Below, in pieces: positions 1-9,200 of a stretch of DNA of 38,949 nt; the stretch's first letter is position 1; each line of letters begins with the position of its first letter. A program made the translations under genes and the position numbers. The stretch covers positions 2,624,638-2,663,586 of the forward strand of contig NZ_LT962671.1 of the NCBI RefSeq assembly GCF_900199545.1. Reading direction: 5' to 3'. The notes under the pieces were generated by a model. That model was not told where the DNA came from, did no database searches, and saw only the letters and a program-made list of their open reading frames with translations. This DNA comes from Raoultibacter massiliensis. GTDB lineage: Bacteria > Actinomycetota > Coriobacteriia > Coriobacteriales > Eggerthellaceae.

Positions 1-785
1 CCCCCGCCGCTTTCGAGCGCCTGTGCAATGATAACGGCTCCAGCGGCATCTTTGGTGGTTTCCAATGCAACATTGTCATTCATGACGATACGTACCTTGT
101 TTTCCGCGAAACGCAGCTTCAGAGCGCCGGGCTCGTCGCACGCCACAAGCGATCCGTTATCGAGGATGCCCACCCGATCGCAAAGTTCTTCCGCTTCGGT
201 CATATCGTGCGTCGTAAGAAAGATGGTAGTCCCCCTATCGTGCATGTCTTTGAGCATTCGGTGCACTTCGAGGCGCGTTGCCGGATCAAGACCGCTCGTC
301 GGCTCGTCGAGAAACAGAAGTTCGGGATTGTGGATGAGCGCGGCAAGCAGAGTCGCTCTTTGGCGCATCCCCTTCGAGCACTTCTTGATAAGCGTCTTGC
401 GATCGTTGGCAAGGCCCACGCGCTCAAGCAGCTCGCCGATGCCGGCATCGGAAACGCCTCGGATCTTCGCATAAAATCGGAGGTTGTCTTCTATGGACAT
501 GCGCTCGTAAAGACTGCTCGTGTCGGAAAGGATGCCGATGCGCTCGTAATCGGCATCGTGCGCGTTTTCGATGGGACGGCTGAACAGCTCGACCGTTCCC
601 GAATCCTTCACCAATTGGCGCGTAAGCAGCTTGATGGTGGTTGTTTTCCCCGCTCCCGAAGGACCGAGGAAACCGAAGGTTTCTCCACGGCGCACCTCGA
701 ATGTGAGGTTGTCGAGCACGCGCTTCTCTTTAAACGAAAGATACACGCGGTCCATCGAGAGCAACCGTGTCAGCATAGGTGTCAT
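1..785 (-). CDS. ABC transporter ATP-binding protein (3' part outside window)
   Basis: This is the ATPase subunit of an ABC transporter of the drug/antibiotic-export type, which powers a membrane permease presumably encoded beyond base 1. About 261 residues are visible. The Walker A motif GPSGAGKT is at residues 41-48, a degenerate signature (CSKGMRQR) near 137-144, Walker B with LLFLDEP near 155-161, and a switch histidine in LTTHD. The signature CSKG instead of LSGG is common in export-type ATPases such as the CcmA/DrrA-like group. The start is ATG 785, preceded by AGGAGA at good spacing; ATG 776 is a less likely alternative. The reading frame is open to the window edge, so the C-terminus is missing. 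The substrate cannot be read from the sequence. Confidence 0.9.
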   Translation of the reverse strand, partial: MTPMLTRLLSMDRVYLSFKEKRVLDNLTFEVRRGETFGFLGPSGAGKTTTIKLLTRQLVKDSGTVELFSRPIENAHDADYERIGILSDTSSLYERMSIEDNLRFYAKIRGVSDAGIGELLERVGLANDRKTLIKKCSKGMRQRATLLAALIHNPELLFLDEPTSGLDPATRLEVHRMLKDMHDRGTTIFLTTHDMTEAEELCDRVGILDNGSLVACDEPGALKLRFAENKVRIVMNDNVALETTKDAAGAVIIAQALESGG

Positions 786-981
786 TCTGATCTCCTTTTC
801 ATCGGGCCGCCGATCGGCCGCCGTTTTTGGCTTGCCGCAACTTTCCCACGGCACGCGGCGCGCAACAATACGTATGGCCTGACGGGAGATGGAATCATGA
901 CGAAAGGAGCCCAGAGGGCGACGGGAGGAGCACGGCATTCGGGCAGCAAACCGTACACGCATCAAGTTTTTCGCAGAATCG

Positions 982-1008
982 TGCAACAAGATCGCCTCCG
1001 TCTCCGTA
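982..1008 (+). promoter_or_regulatory. Candidate ECF-sigma-type promoter of the sigma factor gene
   Basis: TGCAAC (982-987) and CGTA (1005-1008) lie 17 bp apart. This resembles the AAC...CGT pattern of many ECF promoters and lies just upstream of an ECF sigma gene. A transcript would start near 1015, giving a very short leader that holds AAAGGAG at 1018-1024. This fits autoregulation but is only pattern matching. The sequence ATGGATGAAA occurs twice (from 1011 and from 1033); only the second copy has a ribosome-binding site. Confidence 0.4.
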
Positions 1009-1032
1009 TTATGGATGAAAGGAGCTCCTACT

Positions 1033-1656
1033 ATGGATGAAACGAATGTTGCCCGCACTTGCATGTGGGCACCGGCCACAACCAAGCCTGAACGCCATAG
1101 CTCCCGCATGAAGCCGAACGAAAGGACCTACGTGCAGGCATGCTGCATCGACATCGAGCAAGCCGTCGAGGAGTGGGGCGATACCGTGTTGCGGCTCGCC
1201 CTCTGTCGGGTTGGCAACCTCGCAGATGCCGAAGACGTCACGCAAACCGTGTTCATGAAGCTATGCCAAAGCACTAAACCGATCAAAGACGACGAGCATC
1301 TGAAGGCATGGCTTCTGCGCGTCACGCTCACCTGTTGCGCCGACGTGCATCGAAGCCCGTGGAAAAGACGCCGCGCAACAAACGGCGAAACGCTCCAAGC
1401 CTTCGAAAGCGCCGCGATCGAGCGCAACGACGTGCCGTTTTGCGATGCGGACAAGGTGTCGGGCGAAAACGCCGTCCAAGCGATGGTTGCCGCCCTTCCC
1501 GAAAAACAGCGCGTTGCCGTCCACCTGCATTATTTCGAAGGCTATTCGACTAACGAGATAGCGCAGATCACCGACCAGAATCCCGCAACGGTGCGCTCGC
1601 ACCTTCACCGCGCGCGGGCTTCGCTCAAACTCAAGATGGGAGAAACCGATGAATGA
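1033..1656 (+). CDS. ECF-type RNA polymerase sigma factor
   Basis: A 207-residue sigma-70 family extracytoplasmic-function sigma factor. Region 2 occupies roughly residues 35-100 (AEDVTQTVFMKLCQ is the region 2 core) and region 4 roughly 150-200, with the helix-turn-helix STNEIAQITDQNPATVRSHL. The N-terminus is about 30 residues longer than in typical ECF sigmas and contains two cysteines. The start is ATG 1033, with AAAGGAG 8 nt upstream; an in-frame ATG at 1015 has no such site. The 3' end overlaps the next gene by 8 bp (stop and start are interleaved), which indicates translational coupling with its membrane partner. The stimulus and regulon are unknown. Confidence 0.9.
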   Translation: MDETNVARTCMWAPATTKPERHSSRMKPNERTYVQACCIDIEQAVEEWGDTVLRLALCRVGNLADAEDVTQTVFMKLCQSTKPIKDDEHLKAWLLRVTLTCCADVHRSPWKRRRATNGETLQAFESAAIERNDVPFCDADKVSGENAVQAMVAALPEKQRVAVHLHYFEGYSTNEIAQITDQNPATVRSHLHRARASLKLKMGETDE

Positions 1657-3442
1657 AAACGAGTTTTGGGCAGCTTACACGGATTCCCAAAAAGAAATCG
1701 AGCTCACAAAAGAACGGAAGCGCACGATCGTCAATGCGGCTCGACGGCCGCACGTAAAAGACGGGCGAAGCGCATCTTCGCATGAAGCCGTCGTATTGGG
1801 CGGCCAGGCGAAAAGACCGAGCGTGACGGCTCCTGCGGCACCCTCGGGGCAACGCCGCCCCCGCAGTCGAATCATGCTTCCGATAGCAGCATGCCTTGCC
1901 GTAATCGCTCTGGCCGTCGGACTTGTAACGCTCAACGGAAACGGCAGCCTCTTCGGCTTCGGGGGAGCTACGCCCGACTTCGCAGTACAGGCATATGCAG
2001 CCGACAGCGATTCCATCCTTGAGATGGGAACCGAAAACCAGATCATATTCAGCCGCACCGTCGACACCTACGGCATTAGCGACAAGGCAGCCTACCTTTC
2101 CACGGAGGGATACTACACCGGTTGCCTGTTCCGCGTCGAAGGAGAAGGGCTTGCCCGCATCCAAGCAACGGTTTCCACCGGCGCTCTCTACAGCCGCACG
2201 AACGAAACGGTCTCCGCCAGCGACGATCCCGACAAATTGAACGAGCTCATGTCGTGGAAGCCGACGGCGCGCGGTCTCGGCGAACATTACGGCGCCTACG
2301 ACGATGTGCAGGTGGTCGGATCGAACGACGGCCTGGAAAAAAGCGATCCGAACAAGCAATGGGTCGTTTCCCTCACCAAAAAGCTCGGCTCGACTATCGA
2401 CGTCGCCGTCGATGAAGATTCGCCTGCATGCAGCTTCGGATTCTGGACCAACGAGGATTACGGGGAAGTCGAAAGCGACATGGATGCACCCGACGCGGTC
2501 ATCGACCTTTTCGACGGCGCTACCCTTACCATCACCGCAACGTTTGCCGACGGCCACACCACCACGCAGGTGATAGAGCTGCACGCCGCCGACGTCAAGG
2601 CAGCGATGACGCAAGGCGACAGCGGCGTCTACGAAATCGAGCTGACACCGGAAATCGTAGACCCCGAAGCAGACGGACTTGAAAAGTACGCCGATTACAT
2701 CCACACGCTCTACGGCGTCGTAAAGCAAACGACCCACGAAGCGTTCCCCTATTCGCTCGACAACGCAAACGAGTTCGAGGATGCAGCGAGCGAGCCGATG
2801 ACGTTCGAGCGGCAAGACGTCGTGCGGCCTCTGGATGTTGGAAACGGAACTTCCGCACCCGTCGTCAGCGAAGAGACCCTGCATTCGGCAGAAGAGGGCG
2901 CTCGATTCACCTTTGAACAAGATTCGCTGTTTTCGATTTCGAATCTCGCCATGCTCGAACGGAGCACGGATATGCCCGACGGAATTGCGCTCGAAAGCCT
3001 GCGCAGCGGCATGGGAAGCTGGGCGTACTACAATCGCGTCGTGAGCCAAATCGACGGGTACACCCTAGACGATGACGGCACGATCCAAGGCGACTTTTCC
3101 TGGGTGGTCATGGAAGCCGATATTGCCAATGTCGGGAAGAGATCCAGCGAGCTCACCGCCGATGGAGGATTTTTCGGGGAGTACGCGATCGTCGATGACG
3201 AAGGAGCCGTGTCGACCGCGCTTGCCCGTTCGTTCGCGCTCCTTAACGGAGGTTGGGATAGCGCCAAGTCGAACGAGTATTCCGATCTCGTTCTCACACC
3301 TGGAGAATCCTCGCACGTGCGCTGGGTCGCCATCGTGCCGAACGAAATCCTCGACGATCCGAGCCTGTTCTTCCTCACATTCGTCGATGACTCCGACAAC
3401 AGACACTTCGAGTGCATCGAGCTTTCGCTTCCGAGCGAATAG
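1649..3442 (+). CDS. Membrane-anchored putative anti-sigma factor with large extracytoplasmic domain
   Basis: A 597-residue protein whose ATG lies inside the last codons of the sigma gene. About 74 charged residues (probable cytosolic sigma-binding segment) are followed by one hydrophobic span at residues 75-95 (IMLPIAACLAVIALAVGL) and about 500 acidic, exported residues. This topology and the coupling to an ECF sigma gene match anti-sigma factors of the RsgI/DUF4179-like type. I see no zinc-binding HxxxCxxC motif, so it is not a ZAS-type anti-sigma. The outer part has no domain I recognise; its repeated beta-rich character suggests a sensor or an adhesion-like region. The assignment rests on context and topology rather than on sequence family. 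Confidence 0.75.
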   Translation: MNENEFWAAYTDSQKEIELTKERKRTIVNAARRPHVKDGRSASSHEAVVLGGQAKRPSVTAPAAPSGQRRPRSRIMLPIAACLAVIALAVGLVTLNGNGSLFGFGGATPDFAVQAYAADSDSILEMGTENQIIFSRTVDTYGISDKAAYLSTEGYYTGCLFRVEGEGLARIQATVSTGALYSRTNETVSASDDPDKLNELMSWKPTARGLGEHYGAYDDVQVVGSNDGLEKSDPNKQWVVSLTKKLGSTIDVAVDEDSPACSFGFWTNEDYGEVESDMDAPDAVIDLFDGATLTITATFADGHTTTQVIELHAADVKAAMTQGDSGVYEIELTPEIVDPEADGLEKYADYIHTLYGVVKQTTHEAFPYSLDNANEFEDAASEPMTFERQDVVRPLDVGNGTSAPVVSEETLHSAEEGARFTFEQDSLFSISNLAMLERSTDMPDGIALESLRSGMGSWAYYNRVVSQIDGYTLDDDGTIQGDFSWVVMEADIANVGKRSSELTADGGFFGEYAIVDDEGAVSTALARSFALLNGGWDSAKSNEYSDLVLTPGESSHVRWVAIVPNEILDDPSLFFLTFVDDSDNRHFECIELSLPSE

Positions 3443-3469
3443 CGGCAAAACGCGATCCGCTTTCGCTTT

Positions 3470-3505
3470 GAACTGCGCCTCGGTTTTCAGACCGGGGCGC
3501 AGTTC
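3470..3505. terminator. Hairpin between convergent genes
   Basis: A 15-bp stem (3470-3484 with 3491-3505, one T-G pair, 6-nt loop) lies between the stops of the anti-sigma gene (3442) and the LytTR gene (3535). It has no good U-run on either side, so termination is inferred from position and stem strength. Confidence 0.55.
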
Positions 3506-3534
3506 GCTCCGAAACGGTTTTCTGCACTTCTGCG

Positions 3535-4461
3535 CTACCAGCCGAATTGCTTGCGCAGCTCGTCGGCGCGGCCCTTCGCAAGCGGAATGCTCGACTCCGC
3601 CACGTCGTTGAGCGTCAGATTGAAGCTGTTGCGCGTGTAGCGTTCGACTTTTGCTACCTTCTGCACGTTAACGATGTAGGAACGGTGGCACCGGAAGAAG
3701 CCGAACCGCACGAGTTCGCCCTCGAGATCGTCCATGGTAAGCGCCGTCTGATAAAGGTTTCCGCGCACCGAAACGTAATTCGCCTTGTTCATGCTCTCAA
3801 CGAAATCGATGTCTTTAGGATCGAGCAAGAGCGTTGCGCCTTCCGTTTTCGCAGGAATCTTGCACACGCGAACCTCATCGCCAAGAAACACATCGCCGAC
3901 CTCGGGTTCGCTGTCCTCTTCGCTTACATCGGCCGCCATGAACCACCCGTCTTCGTACCAAAAAGCGATGCCGGGCATCAGCATGGCCTCCCGCAGAGGT
4001 TCGGCCGTCGTTATGAAAATCGTCCCGTGCTCGACGCGCTCCGCCATCCAGGTGAGCACGGCTCTTCGGGCTTCGGCGCCGAGATCGAACAGCGGGCGCT
4101 CGCAGAAGCAAACTTCGGGCTCGGCCAAACTCACGCGGGCCAGATCGACGAGAGTCCGCTCGGCCTTCGTGCAGCCTTTCAGCTTCCTTTCCACCATATC
4201 GGCAAGGCCGAAGTGGGCAACGGCCTTCTCGACCGCACTATGTCCCTGACCGGCGATGCGCGCGAACAAAACCAGATACGAGCGAACGGTTTCGCGCTCG
4301 AACCCCTGATCGTCGCACAGCATGAACGCGCAGCGGCGGCTCCCATAGCGCACGCGCACCGCTTCGCGGATCTGTTCGGAAACCGCTGTGCTGCACTCGA
4401 TGTGCAAACTGGTGCATTCTTCGGCTGCAAGCAGGCTCTCAACCGAATCGTAATCTCTCAT
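3535..4461 (-). CDS. LytTR-type transcription regulator with degenerate ABC-ATPase-like N-terminal half
   Basis: 308 residues. The C-terminal 100 residues (about 208-306) form a LytTR DNA-binding domain with the hallmark FFRCHRSYIVN at 255-265. The N-terminal 160 residues look like a decayed ABC ATPase. LKGCTKAERTLVDLARVSL (94-112) aligns with the signature and following helix, EPEVCFCERPLFDLG (114-128) with Walker B and the D-loop, and GTIFITTAE (146-154) with the switch region. No Walker A lysine loop exists, and the Walker B aspartate position is cysteine, so ATP hydrolysis is unlikely. The start is ATG 4461 with GAAGGA upstream; a longer upstream frame lacks support. There is no response-regulator receiver domain, so the ABC-like half probably senses a protein partner or ligand. 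The first gene in the window, an ABC ATPase, could be a related target. Confidence 0.85.
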   Translation of the reverse strand: MRDYDSVESLLAAEECTSLHIECSTAVSEQIREAVRVRYGSRRCAFMLCDDQGFERETVRSYLVLFARIAGQGHSAVEKAVAHFGLADMVERKLKGCTKAERTLVDLARVSLAEPEVCFCERPLFDLGAEARRAVLTWMAERVEHGTIFITTAEPLREAMLMPGIAFWYEDGWFMAADVSEEDSEPEVGDVFLGDEVRVCKIPAKTEGATLLLDPKDIDFVESMNKANYVSVRGNLYQTALTMDDLEGELVRFGFFRCHRSYIVNVQKVAKVERYTRNSFNLTLNDVAESSIPLAKGRADELRKQFGW

Positions 4462-4672
4462 CGCAGTCGATCCTTCTGTTTCGTCATCGTTCGCAGAAAG
4501 TCTACCATGACATGCAGCAGGCCCCAGGCTGCCGGCCCACGCTTCGTACGGTCTGCACGCATCGCGCGCACAATCTGCCTTCTGCGATGTTTTCAACCGC
4601 TCGATTGCTTTTCCCCAGCCATCGCCTGCAAAGCGGTACTATAGCTGACGAACGAAACAATAAAACGAACAA

Positions 4673-4690
4673 ATGTTTCACGTGAAACAT
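4673..4690. other. parS centromere site (copy 1)
   Basis: A perfect 18-bp palindrome whose core TGTTTCACGTGAAACA (4674-4689) matches the bacterial parS consensus bound by ParB (Spo0J). It lies 33 bp upstream of the AEC permease start. The 8 bases before it are identical to those before copy 2 at 17546, giving a 26-bp identity between the two sites. Confidence 0.93.
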
Positions 4691-4723
4691 TGCGGCGCAA
4701 TGCCCGCATAGGAAGGTGCTCCC

Positions 4724-5662
4724 GTGAGCTTCGAATCGGTTGAATCGCAAATGGTCATTCTTTTTCTGGGCATCGTGCTCGGATTCGTCGCTCGCAAAGC
4801 GAAGGTGATGAACGACCAGTTCGACGGACAGTTTTCGAAGCTGCTCCTCAACGTGACGCTTCCCTGCCTCATCGTTTCGTCGGTGCTCATGAACGAACAG
4901 CTACCCGATGCATCGACCGTGGGCCTGATCTTTCTCCTTTCGTGCGCAAGCTATGCGATCATCCTTCTGATTGCCTTCGCAGTGCCGTTTTTGCTGCGCT
5001 TCCCCAAAGACAGGCGCGGCACCTACAGTTTCATGATCGCCTTCGGCAACGTGGGCTTCATCGGATTTCCCGTGCTCTCCGCGATCTTCGGCGACCAGGC
5101 GATCCTCTATGCGGCAATCTTCAACATCCCGTTCAATCTGCTCGTCTTCACCGTTGGCGTGTTCATGATTTCCGAACGGGAGGGAACCATCCGCGAGCGA
5201 TTGCTCGATGGAGCCAAGCACGTGCTGAGCCCCACGCTGATCTCCTGTTTCATCGCCATGGCGCTTGCGCTCTTGCGCATAACCGAAACGGGTATCATCG
5301 GGCAGTCGCTCGACACCATCGGCCAGATGACGACTCCGGCAGCGCTTCTCATCATCGGATCTGCGCTTGCGAAGATGCCCATTCGCGAGATGGTCTCGAG
5401 CGCGCGCCCCTACATCGCCTCGATATTTCGCCTTGTCGTTGTACCGATCGCCATCTTCTTCATATTCCGTTCGTTCATCGCCGATCCCCTGCTGCTCGGA
5501 ACCATCGTCATAACTTCAGGTATGCCCGTCGCCACGAACGGAACGCTGCTCTGCCTTCAGTACGGAGGCGATCTGAAGACGATGACCAAGGGCACGTTCG
5601 TTTCAACCGTCATGTCGATGCTCACCATTCCCCTGCTTGCCATGATGGTCATGTACCTGTAG
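4724..5662 (+). CDS. AEC (auxin efflux carrier) family permease
   Basis: A 312-residue inner-membrane transporter with about ten hydrophobic segments spread over its whole length. It has the family's two-bundle pattern, including GNVGFIGFPV in TM4 and a C-terminal repeat with SGMPVATNGTL. Bacterial members export or exchange malate, malonate or other small organic acids; the substrate here is not predictable. The start is GTG 4724, with AGGAAGG at 4710-4716 (7-nt spacing). The gene stands alone between a parS site and a terminator. Its leader or promoter region contains parS, so ParB spreading could affect its transcription. Confidence 0.88.
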   Translation: MSFESVESQMVILFLGIVLGFVARKAKVMNDQFDGQFSKLLLNVTLPCLIVSSVLMNEQLPDASTVGLIFLLSCASYAIILLIAFAVPFLLRFPKDRRGTYSFMIAFGNVGFIGFPVLSAIFGDQAILYAAIFNIPFNLLVFTVGVFMISEREGTIRERLLDGAKHVLSPTLISCFIAMALALLRITETGIIGQSLDTIGQMTTPAALLIIGSALAKMPIREMVSSARPYIASIFRLVVVPIAIFFIFRSFIADPLLLGTIVITSGMPVATNGTLLCLQYGGDLKTMTKGTFVSTVMSMLTIPLLAMMVMYL

Positions 5663-5707
5663 CGGCAGACGCGGCGACGAACGCTCCGGGAAGCCCGCGC
5701 GGCAAAA

Positions 5708-5737
5708 GGCGGGCGCCTCGTTTCGAGAGCGCCCGCC
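5708..5737. terminator. Bidirectional terminator between AEC permease and CWB2 protein
   Basis: A GC-rich stem with one bulge (GGCGGGCGC and GCGCCCGCC arms) is followed by TTCTTCC on the plus strand and by TTTTGCC on the minus strand. It can therefore end both convergent transcripts. Confidence 0.8.
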
Positions 5738-5785
5738 TTCTTCCAGGCCTCGCGCCTTTGCGAAGCCGCTGCCGATCGCTCGGCT

Positions 5786-8700
5786 CTAACTCATATCGAT
5801 TGCAATGGCATCCGACGGCTTCCAAACGATCGTATCGTAGGTAAGCGCGTTGATGAACGCCTTCGTCACATCGAGGGCAACCGCGTATTCATCGCCGAAG
5901 AAGCGGATCTCGGTCACCGTGCCATCCTGAGTAGAAATACGAGGATGCGCTTCGGCTCCCACCTCGGTGGGCGGGGTGAGCAGGATGACGGAACGATCGC
6001 GTCCTTGCAAGGCACCGCCGGTCAGCGAATCAGGATGGAGGTCGCCGCGTGCGATCGCGGGTTTCTCCCAGTTCAGCTGCTCGCTGGGATCGCGGTCGGA
6101 CGAAGTCGCCCAATCGGCGATCATGCCGGCGGTCTCGTAACGATCGTCGCCGCCGATCCTGATCACCTCGCTATCGGTGAGGCCCGCGGCGTCGCGCGCC
6201 TGCTCGTATACCGATCGGGGCGTGGCGAACTCGTCGCCCAAAACGAGAATGCGATCGAAGCCTCCCGACGCAAGGGCCGCCTTCGTCTCAGGCGTCAGAT
6301 CGGTCAGACCAAACTCCGAAAGGAACACGGTGCTCTTGGTTACCGCCGCCCACGGGGAGATGGTCAGCGAATCCGGGAAATCGTCGCATCGGGCGATGAT
6401 CGCCGTTTTCGATGCGGCCGCACCGAGTTCTTCGAAGATGAACTCGGCGGTCTCCTGGCGGTCAACGCCCCCGATGCGCTCGACGACATCGATGCTCGGA
6501 ATAGCATTGAGCTCCGCTTCCACGTTTTCCGAAACAGCGTATTTGTCGCCAATGATGATCACGTGCTTCGCATCGAGGTCATCGACGATCGCCTGCCGAG
6601 CATCCTCGGTCAGACTCGCGTAATCGGTAAGCACGATAGGGGCGTTGCCCAAATGCCCGGACAAAGACGAGGCAGTCAAAGCATCGGGGAAATGGTTGTC
6701 GTTGCCCGATGCGAGAATGACGATATCCTCATCGGCCACAGCGCGCTCGTAGGTGGATACCTGATGAGAGGTTCCGTAGCGGTCGACGCCGAACAGACGC
6801 GCAACGTTCAAGCTCGTCGGATCGGGAGGCAAAGGAGGCTCGTCCTCTCCCCATACCGCATAGTACACGCCGCATACGGCACCTTCGCATCCGAGCACGT
6901 CTTCGTCGATCGCATGGAAGTCGGCATCGCCAGGCTGCGTCGTCGCCGACTCGCCCCATCCGAGAAGCACCTTGTCCGTCGGAGTCGCCGAGAACATGGC
7001 TCCCCCGGGAAGCGCGATGTCGTTGCCTGTATCGCAGGCAACGTAAGCGTAGACGTCGCCCGACGCATCGGTATGGGACAGCATGCGCGTGTTGTTGTAA
7101 TCACCGATCACGGAATCGTCCCACGTTCCGCCGTTCGGATGGAGCTTGATCCAGCCGATATCAACCGCGCCCGCATCGGGAGCGGAAGCGTTGCGGGCAA
7201 CGTAGCGGGCATCCTGCGCCGTGGCATTCGCCGTTGCGGCGCCGTCGGCGTACAGACCGGCCTCATCATCAACCGCAGGCGCAAGGTAAAGGCTTGGCAA
7301 ATGCACGTCGGGATCGGCGCCCACCTGCGTGGAACATCCGTTGACCTGCAGCGTTGCAGCCGCCGTTCCAAACACCGTCTGCGCCGAAAAGCCCGCCGGC
7401 AAAGCGGTACCGGCATCGTAGCCGATGTTGCCGCCCTTGTTGGTGAAGCCGCTTGCCCCCGATCCGCCCCAGCCGGCGACGTTGCTCACGTTGGTGCCCT
7501 TCGCAGCCGTATTCTCGACGAACGCGCAGTTCTCGACCGCCACAGTAGGGCGAACGGGAAGCCACCCGCCCGCCAAACTTCCGCTCAAGCCGATGGCGCC
7601 GCCAGCGCCGTTGCCCGCAATGTTCTTGTAGAACGTGCAGTTATCGAACGATGCCCGAGCTTTGCTGAACACCTGCACGGCACCGCCGGCAACGCCCGTC
7701 GAACCCTGCTTGCCTTCGTTTCCGATGAACGTCGAATTGCTAACCGAAACCTCCACATTGATCGACGCGGTTCCGCTCGAAACGCCCTCGATGAGCAGCG
7801 CGCCCGCATCGTCGTTGGCAACGTTGTTCTCGAACACGCAGTTCTCGATTACCGCTTCAGCGGAACGCTCGGCACCGTTCATGAACACCGAAATCGCACC
7901 GCCGTCGTTTCGAACGGTCTGGTTCGCGGTTGCCTTATTGCCCACGAAATACGAATCCTTCACGATAAGCTTGCTCTTGTCGCTGTGATACAGCGCGATA
8001 GCACCGCCCGAACCGCCTGATCCCGTAGCGGGAGGAGCCTCGTTGCCCTCGAAATAGCACTGCGAAACCGTCAGAAGCACGTTGCTGTCCTGGTCGATCG
8101 AAATCGCGCCGCCACAATACCCGCCTGAGGTTCCCGTATTGTTGTTGATCGTGCACCTGGTCACCGTGGCAGTCGTATTGGCGCCGGGATACACCGCTGC
8201 GCCGTAACCGCCCGTGTTGCCGTTCAGCACCGTGTCGGTGACGGTGATCGTCTTCACGTTGCCCGTCGTGCCCGCAATCGCGCTTGCCCCGTTTGTGATG
8301 GAGCTGTTCTTGACCTCAAGCTCGCCGTTGGAAAGACCGACCGCTTGACCGGAAGAACCGTTGGCCGCATGCCCGGTAATGTGCACGTTGTCGAGCACGA
8401 TCTTGCCGCCCGTAGCGGCGTTCGCGATAACACCCGCGCCCGCACCCGATAATGACACATTCTGGAATGCGACGCTGCCGGTGGCGGGATTGGTCACGCT
8501 GAAGAAGCGGTTGCCTCCGGCGCTTGTGAGCGTTTTGCCGCCGCCGTCGATGACGATGTCGTGGCCTTGCTGGTTGTTAAGCGCAATCGTTGCGTTCTTG
8601 CCAGCCATATCCGCAACGAACGCGTCGCTCAGCGAAACCGTGCGCGACTCTCCCGCGTTGGCAACTGCGTCGATAAGCTCATCGATATCGCTGACGACCA

Positions 8701-9085
8701 CATCGCCCGTCGGGCTTACCGCAAGCAACTCGGCTTCATCGGCTTCATTGGATAGGCCCTGCGCCGCGATCGCCTCGTCATCGTTCAGCCCATCGACGTT
8801 ATCGCCGAGGACTCCCTCATCTTGCCCTGCTTGCAGGCCGTTGTCTTCGCTTCCCTCGGCAGCGTTTCCACCCTGAGAGCCGTCGCCTTCAGCGCCCGCC
8901 CCTTCGGATGATCCCTCTGCCGAGCCGCTATCGCCGCTTTCGTCCTGCGGCGAAGCGGCGTCGCCCGTCACTGCGGGTTCAGGATCAGCATAGGCGAGCG
9001 GGACCGTTGAGAACGATCCCCCGAGAGCAAGCGTCACCGCAAGCAGCACTGCCAGCGGAGTACGCGCTCCTTTCAATGCTTCCAT
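5786..9085 (-). CDS. Secreted beta-helix surface protein with three CWB2 cell-wall-binding repeats
   Basis: 1099 residues. A Sec signal peptide (about 1-33, ending near PLAYADPEP) is followed by an acidic Gly/Ser/Glu-rich linker to about 110. Next comes a right-handed beta-helix region (about 115-600) built from short strands with repeated GGAI and FENN-like turns (GGAISIDQDS, GGAIALYHSD, GGAISVFMNG). After a spacer, three CWB2 (PF04122-type) repeats begin near residues 763 (RLFGVDRYGT), 870 (RIGGVDRQET) and 976 (RIGGDDRYET). CWB2 domains hold proteins non-covalently on cell-wall polymers in Gram-positives, so this is likely an adhesin or glycan-interacting surface protein. There is no LPXTG motif. 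The start is ATG 9085, with AGGAGG just upstream; an upstream in-frame ATG at 9157 would bury the signal peptide. Confidence 0.9.
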   Translation of the reverse strand: MEALKGARTPLAVLLAVTLALGGSFSTVPLAYADPEPAVTGDAASPQDESGDSGSAEGSSEGAGAEGDGSQGGNAAEGSEDNGLQAGQDEGVLGDNVDGLNDDEAIAAQGLSNEADEAELLAVSPTGDVVVSDIDELIDAVANAGESRTVSLSDAFVADMAGKNATIALNNQQGHDIVIDGGGKTLTSAGGNRFFSVTNPATGSVAFQNVSLSGAGAGVIANAATGGKIVLDNVHITGHAANGSSGQAVGLSNGELEVKNSSITNGASAIAGTTGNVKTITVTDTVLNGNTGGYGAAVYPGANTTATVTRCTINNNTGTSGGYCGGAISIDQDSNVLLTVSQCYFEGNEAPPATGSGGSGGAIALYHSDKSKLIVKDSYFVGNKATANQTVRNDGGAISVFMNGAERSAEAVIENCVFENNVANDDAGALLIEGVSSGTASINVEVSVSNSTFIGNEGKQGSTGVAGGAVQVFSKARASFDNCTFYKNIAGNGAGGAIGLSGSLAGGWLPVRPTVAVENCAFVENTAAKGTNVSNVAGWGGSGASGFTNKGGNIGYDAGTALPAGFSAQTVFGTAAATLQVNGCSTQVGADPDVHLPSLYLAPAVDDEAGLYADGAATANATAQDARYVARNASAPDAGAVDIGWIKLHPNGGTWDDSVIGDYNNTRMLSHTDASGDVYAYVACDTGNDIALPGGAMFSATPTDKVLLGWGESATTQPGDADFHAIDEDVLGCEGAVCGVYYAVWGEDEPPLPPDPTSLNVARLFGVDRYGTSHQVSTYERAVADEDIVILASGNDNHFPDALTASSLSGHLGNAPIVLTDYASLTEDARQAIVDDLDAKHVIIIGDKYAVSENVEAELNAIPSIDVVERIGGVDRQETAEFIFEELGAAASKTAIIARCDDFPDSLTISPWAAVTKSTVFLSEFGLTDLTPETKAALASGGFDRILVLGDEFATPRSVYEQARDAAGLTDSEVIRIGGDDRYETAGMIADWATSSDRDPSEQLNWEKPAIARGDLHPDSLTGGALQGRDRSVILLTPPTEVGAEAHPRISTQDGTVTEIRFFGDEYAVALDVTKAFINALTYDTIVWKPSDAIAIDMS

Positions 9086-9200
9086 GTTACCTCCTGTCGT
9101 GTGCGCCGATATCGCCCTCACCCAGCGCAAACACCGGCAGCGAACGAAGCAAGTCATTCGCCTCGTATATGCCAGCAGGTCATCTTTGCCAGAAAACGAC

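Noticed and set aside
897..1040. 47-residue frame before the sigma gene (ATG 897)
   Set aside because: Runs into the sigma start in another frame, has only a weak GGGAGATGG upstream and no recognisable features.
5945..8020. 691-residue plus-strand frame opposite the CWB2 gene
   Set aside because: Antisense shadow; no domain and Arg-rich composition.
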